Source: Leifsonia sp. SCN 70-46
GTDB lineage: Bacteria; Actinomycetota; Actinomycetes; Actinomycetales; Microbacteriaceae
Direction: 5' to 3'
NCBI GenBank assembly: GCA_001725325.1
Contig: MEFY01000002.1
Span: 1,615,559-1,679,558, forward strand
Length of the DNA stretch: 64,000 nt
Shown here: positions 60,689 to 64,000 of the stretch, one piece after another
Numbering within the stretch: the first letter of the stretch is position 1
How the letters are laid out: each line of letters begins with the position of its first letter
Translations under genes and position numbers: made by a program
The notes under the pieces: model-generated
What the model was told of the DNA's origin: nothing
The model's input: the letters and a program-made list of their open reading frames with translations, nothing else
The model's database searches: none

Positions 60689-61465
60689 CTAGCGCGGCGC
60701 CCGCGGGCTGAACGCGAGCACGGGCCGACCCGTCACGGGGTTGACGAGCACGGTCGCCTCGACCCCGTACACCTCGCGCACGAGCTCGGGCGTGAGCGTC
60801 TGCGCCGTCTGCCCCGCCGCCACGACCCGCCCCTCGCGCAGTACGACCACGTGGTCCGCGTACGTCGCCGCGAGGCCCAGGTCGTGCAGCGCCGCGAGCA
60901 CCGTGAGGCCTCGGTCGGCGAGGTCGCGCAGGAGCGTGAGCGCGTCGAGCTGCGCGGCGATGTCGAGGTGGTTGGTCGGCTCGTCGAGGAGCAGCAGCGA
61001 CGGCTCCTGCGCGAGGGCGCGCGCGAGCATGACGCGCTGGCGCTCGCCGCCCGAGAGGCTCGAGAACTCCCGCGCGGCGAACGCCGCCATGCCCGTGGTC
61101 GCGAGTGCGGCATCCACGACCTCGGAGGATCCTTCGCCCCACATGCCCTCGTGGGGCAGGCGCCCGAGCGCGACGACCGAGCGCACGGTCAACGCCGTCT
61201 CGACCGCGGTGTCCTGTTCGACGAAGGCGACGAGCCGGGCGCGCTGGCGGCGGGGGAGCGCGAAGAGGTCGGCGCCGTCGAACGCCACGGTGCCGGAGTC
61301 GGGGCGGTGCACGGCGGCGAGCGCGCGCAGGAGCGTGGACTTGCCCGCGCCGTTGGGGCCCACGAGCGCGGTGAACGACCCGGCGGGCACCGTGCAGTCG
61401 ACGCCGTCGACGATGACCTTCCCGCCCGCGGCTATCCGCACGCGCTCGGCGGAGAGGCCCGTCAT
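60689..61465 (-). CDS. ABC importer ATP-binding protein (proposed F420-0 transporter)
   Basis: The product is 258 residues of the FecE/BtuD type: Walker A GPNGAGKST, signature LSGGERQRVMLARALAQEP, Walker B LLLLDEPTNHLD and the H-loop (LAALHDLGLAA). The C-terminal LVREVYGVEATVLVNPVTGRP stretch is like that of the proposed F420-0 ABC transporter ATPases (TIGR03873 family, as I recall it). The ATG at 61465 overlaps the permease stop by 4 nt. It is the third gene of a three-gene operon that lies 5 kb from cofC-cofD-cofE. Substrate assignment is inference; iron-siderophore or cobalamin import is the alternative. Confidence 0.85.
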   Translation of the reverse strand: MTGLSAERVRIAAGGKVIVDGVDCTVPAGSFTALVGPNGAGKSTLLRALAAVHRPDSGTVAFDGADLFALPRRQRARLVAFVEQDTAVETALTVRSVVALGRLPHEGMWGEGSSEVVDAALATTGMAAFAAREFSSLSGGERQRVMLARALAQEPSLLLLDEPTNHLDIAAQLDALTLLRDLADRGLTVLAALHDLGLAATYADHVVVLREGRVVAAGQTAQTLTPELVREVYGVEATVLVNPVTGRPVLAFSPRAPR

Positions 61466-62466
61466 GTCGCGCTCCTGCGGCGGCCGAGCAGGAAGGCGAA
61501 GAGCGGCGCGCCGATGATCGCCGTGACGATGCCGACCGGGAGCTCCCGCGGGTCGAAGAGGCTGCGTGCGGCAGTGTCCGCCCAGAGCAGGAAGATGGCG
61601 CCGACGAGCGCGCTGAGCGGCAGAAGAGACCGGTGCGCGGGGCCCACGAGCAGCCGCACGGCGTGCGGCAGGATGAGCCCCACGAAGCCGATCGACCCGC
61701 TCACCGACACCATCGCCCCGGTGAGCAGGGCGGTGGCCGTGAGCAGCAGCCAGCGCGTGGAGGTGACACCGACGCCGAGGGATGCGGCCGACACGTCCCC
61801 GAACGCGAAGGCGTCGAGCACCCGCCCGCCCAGCATGATCGGTATGCCCGCGACCACGAGCGCCACGACCGCGATCGCGACGGCGGGCCAGCGCGCCCCC
61901 GCGAGCGAGCCGAGCAGCCAGCCGAGGATCTCGCGGTACGAGTCGCCCGTCGCCGTCCAGAAGATCACGAGGCTCGTGACCGCGCCCGCGAGCGACGACA
62001 CCGCGAGGCCCGCGAGCACCGTGCGCGTGGGGGTGATCGCGCCGAGCGAGCTCGCGAGCAGGAGCGTGACGACGAGCGCCGCCATGGCCCCGAGGAACGC
62101 CGCGACGGGCAGCAGGAGCGACACCCCGAGCAGCACGACCGCGACGGCGCCGAGCGAGGCGCCCGACGACAGGCCCAGCAGGTAGGGGTCGGCGAGCGGG
62201 TTGCGCGTGATCGCCTGCATGACGGCGCCCGAGACCGCGAGCCCCGCGCCGACCGCCGCCGCCGTGAGCACGCGCGGCAGCCGCAGCTCCCACACGATGC
62301 CGTCGCGCAGGGGCGTGAGGGGCGACGGCCCCAGCCCGAGGTGGCTCGCTATCGATCCCCACACCTCGTCGAAGCGGATGTCGGCGGGGCCGATCGTGAC
62401 CGCCACGACGATCGACGCCACGAGCGCCACGCCCAGGGCGAGGCCGATCACGAGGGGCTTAGCCAT
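61462..62466 (-). CDS. FecCD-type ABC importer permease (proposed F420-0 transporter)
   Basis: The product is 334 residues with about ten helices of the BtuC/FecCD family: LRLPRVLTAAAVGAGLAVSG, QAITRNPLADPYLLGLSSGA, FVGLILPHAVRLLVGPAHR and a C-terminal ELPVGIVTAIIGAPLFAFLL. These are the typical family blocks. It overlaps the binding-protein gene by 8 nt and the ATPase gene by 4 nt. Two copies of this permease form the channel with two ATPases. The substrate is inferred from the cassette as for the other two components. Confidence 0.93.
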   Translation of the reverse strand: MAKPLVIGLALGVALVASIVVAVTIGPADIRFDEVWGSIASHLGLGPSPLTPLRDGIVWELRLPRVLTAAAVGAGLAVSGAVMQAITRNPLADPYLLGLSSGASLGAVAVVLLGVSLLLPVAAFLGAMAALVVTLLLASSLGAITPTRTVLAGLAVSSLAGAVTSLVIFWTATGDSYREILGWLLGSLAGARWPAVAIAVVALVVAGIPIMLGGRVLDAFAFGDVSAASLGVGVTSTRWLLLTATALLTGAMVSVSGSIGFVGLILPHAVRLLVGPAHRSLLPLSALVGAIFLLWADTAARSLFDPRELPVGIVTAIIGAPLFAFLLGRRRSAT

Positions 62467-63415
62467 CGAGCCCCTGCACCTGCTTCGCGACCGAGGCCGC
62501 CGCGTCGACGGTGCGCACGCCCGCCTCGCTCGCCGCGAACGGCAGGATGACGTACCGCTTGTTCACGACGGCCGTGAGCCCCGCCGTGGCCGGGTTGGAC
62601 TCGAGCTTGTCGATCTTCGACTGCGCGGTGTTCCACGACGCGTCGATGAGCACGATGACGTCGGGGTCGGCGTCCACGACCGCCTCCCAGCTGAGCGGTG
62701 CCCAGCCGCCCGGCACGTCGGCCGCGATGTTGGTGAGGCCGGCGGTCTCCATGACGAGCTCGGGCGCGCCCGTGCCGGCGCCCGAGTACGGGGTGTCGTC
62801 GCCGGACGAGTACCAGAACGCCGTGCGTCCGTCGCCCGTGGGCGTGATCGAGGCGAGGTCCGCCCGCTGCGACTCGAGGAGCGCCGACGGGTCGACCCGG
62901 AAGATCGAGGCGACCTGCTCGATGTCGCCGAAGATGTCGTCGAACGTGAGCTTGGCCGGCACGTTGGCGCTGCGGCAGGCGGACGGCGACACGTAGGTGT
63001 TGACGCCGAGGGAGGCGAGCTCCGAGCGGGCGCCGGCGCCGTCAGCGGCGAACGCCGACTCCCAGCCCGCGTAGACGAGGTCGGGCTGCTCCTCGAGCAC
63101 GGCCTCCTCGCTCGGCACGAAGTCGGAGATCGAGGTCAGCGACGATGCATCCGCCGCCCACTGCTCGGGCACGGGGCCGTCCTGGAACGCCGTGCCCACG
63201 ATGCGGTCGCCGAGCCCGAGCGCGAGCAGCATCTCGGTCGAGGTCGACTTGATCGTGATCACGCGCTGCGGTGCGGCGGCGAACGTCACGCTCGTGTCGC
63301 AGTTCTGCACGGTCACGGTGTCGGGCGTCGGCGTGGGCGTGGGCGCGGCCGAGCTCGCGGCCGAGCAGCCGGCCAGGGCGAGGGTCGTGAGCAGGATGAG
63401 GGGAGCTGTGCGCAA
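62459..63415 (-). CDS. ABC importer substrate-binding lipoprotein (proposed F420-0 transporter)
   Basis: The product is 318 residues. The TTG at 63415 was chosen because GGAGG lies 6 nt upstream and the protein then begins at its signal peptide; an ATG at 63493 would add 26 unlikely residues. The lipobox is ALAGC. A Ser/Thr/Pro spacer leads into the BtuF/FhuD fold: ERVITIKSTSTEMLLALGLG-type start (here PQRVITIKSTSTEMLLAL), then GTAFQDGPVPEQWAAD, LVYAGWESAF and YVSPSACRSANV. These resemble the proposed F420-0 binding proteins (TIGR03868, from memory). The substrate needs testing. Confidence 0.85.
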   Translation of the reverse strand: MRTAPLILLTTLALAGCSAASSAAPTPTPTPDTVTVQNCDTSVTFAAAPQRVITIKSTSTEMLLALGLGDRIVGTAFQDGPVPEQWAADASSLTSISDFVPSEEAVLEEQPDLVYAGWESAFAADGAGARSELASLGVNTYVSPSACRSANVPAKLTFDDIFGDIEQVASIFRVDPSALLESQRADLASITPTGDGRTAFWYSSGDDTPYSGAGTGAPELVMETAGLTNIAADVPGGWAPLSWEAVVDADPDVIVLIDASWNTAQSKIDKLESNPATAGLTAVVNKRYVILPFAASEAGVRTVDAAASVAKQVQGLDG

Positions 63416-63550
63416 GGGGGCCTCCGGGGCAGGGGTGACGTCGGGAAGACGACCTGCAGCCCCAACTCGTGGGCAGCGCACCACGCCATACACGGCGCAC
63501 GGGTCTGTATTCGCCCAGTCTATTTACGCGGCCGTCACAAACAGAAACAA

Positions 63551-63579
63551 TGGGGAAACGTTCTCCCTCAATGATGAGG
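63551..63579 (+). promoter_or_regulatory. Palindrome and hairpin in the leader of the amidohydrolase gene
   Basis: A near-palindrome GGGGAAACGTTCTCCC (63551-63566) overlaps CCCTCA-ATGA-TGAGGG (63564-63579), a perfect 6-bp stem with a 4-nt loop. They lie 26-54 nt before the start codon. They may be an operator and an mRNA hairpin; no regulator is known. Confidence 0.35.
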
Positions 63580-63604
63580 GTCAGACACCCGGAGGTAGCA
63601 CCGC

Positions 63605-64000
63605 ATGACCGTAGTTAGAGCCGCAATCACCCAGACGACCTGGACCGGGGACAAGGAGTCGATGCTCGACAAGCACGAGCAGTTCGCCCGGGACGCCGCG
63701 GCGCAGGGCGCCCAGGTCATCTGCTTCCAAGAACTCTTCTACGGCCCCTACTTCGGCATCACCGAGGACAAGAAGTACTACCGCTACGCCGAGCCGGCCG
63801 ACGGCCCCATCGTGCAGCGGTTCGCCGCGCTCGCGAAGGAGCTCGGGCTCGTCATGATCCTGCCGATCTACGAGGAGGACATCACGGGCGTGTACTACAA
63901 CACGTCGGTGATCGTGGAGGCCGACGGCACGATCCTCGGCAAGTACCGCAAGCACCACATCCCGCACCTCGACCGGTTCTGGGAGAAGTTCTACTTCCGC
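63605..64000 (+). CDS. Nitrilase-family amidohydrolase (3' end missing)
   Basis: The first 132 residues are visible; the frame runs off the window. The catalytic Glu43 is in ICFQELFYGPYF and the catalytic Lys116 in the KYRKHHIP block; the active-site Cys should lie just beyond the end. The FYGPYF and KYRKHHIPHLDRFWEKFYFR patterns are those of beta-ureidopropionase/N-carbamoylputrescine amidase-like enzymes, which hydrolyse N-carbamoyl amino acids in pyrimidine breakdown. A GGAGG ribosome site lies 9 nt before the ATG. It may begin a nitrogen-catabolic operon outside the window. Confidence 0.9.
   Translation, partial: MTVVRAAITQTTWTGDKESMLDKHEQFARDAAAQGAQVICFQELFYGPYFGITEDKKYYRYAEPADGPIVQRFAALAKELGLVMILPIYEEDITGVYYNTSVIVEADGTILGKYRKHHIPHLDRFWEKFYFR

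Noticed and set aside
63416-63604. Possible cobalamin riboswitch before the ABC binding-protein gene.
   Set aside because: The conserved B12-box elements could not be found on the minus strand; only a small GTCG/CGAC hairpin near 63440-63455 is present.

Overview
The window is high-GC DNA with nearly every codon ending in G or C. GTG starts are frequent, many genes have a TANNNT -10 box only 6-7 nt before the start codon (leaderless mRNAs), and it carries WXG100 proteins, F420 genes and an actinobacterial-type SOS box. This points to a Gram-positive actinobacterium, most likely of the family Microbacteriaceae (inference; no rRNA is present). Coding density is very high. No gene-free stretch reaches 300 nt; the longest are 63416-63604 and 12070-12225, and both hold regulatory signals. 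No insertion sequence, prophage or CRISPR array was seen.

Layout. 1-5106: a truncated GNAT acetyltransferase; a metallo-beta-lactamase-fold hydrolase divergent from a copper module (csoR and a CopB-type P-ATPase) with a CsoR-like operator between them; a lipid kinase; a lipoprotein; and tRNA-Glu(CTC) with its terminator. 5143-12069: a Tad/Flp pilus operon (flp, tadE, a tadG-like gene, cpaB, tadZ, tadA, tadB, tadC). 12078-13248: a terC-family gene behind a probable yybP-ykoY (manganese) riboswitch.

13258-36351 is the most unusual block. It encodes PP2C phosphatase, FHA protein, membrane Ser/Thr kinase, FHA plus helix-turn-helix protein, a 1,859-residue surface protein with many Ig/cadherin-like and FN3 repeats, MoxR ATPase, DUF58 protein, a transglutaminase-like membrane protein that has lost its catalytic Cys and His, and an FHA-bearing EssC/EccC-type type VII secretion ATPase. 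After these come a WXG100 protein, a second WXG protein, a long low-complexity putative substrate, an LpqN-like protein, a tandem DUF4333 lipoprotein and another FHA protein. Three copies of an 18-bp near-palindrome (consensus RTGGGTANYGCTSCCCAT) lie upstream of the three transcription units of this block. The likely picture is an EssC-type secretion and cell-envelope system controlled by phosphorylation and by one dedicated activator.

36371-48284 is housekeeping: leuCD behind a leader-peptide attenuator, murA, plsC, gpsA, ddl, a DUF3515 lipoprotein, thiL, rsmD, an M50 protease, recG and coaD. 48288-55578 holds a SOS-boxed DUF222-HNH gene and an F420 cluster (fgd, an LLM-family enzyme, cofE, cofC, cofD) interrupted by a second terC and a lipoprotein. 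55610-60557 carries a small membrane protein and a second MoxR/DUF58/transglutaminase operon, this one with an intact catalytic triad. 60689-63415 is a three-gene ABC importer resembling the proposed F420-0 transporter. The window ends inside a nitrilase-family amidohydrolase gene.
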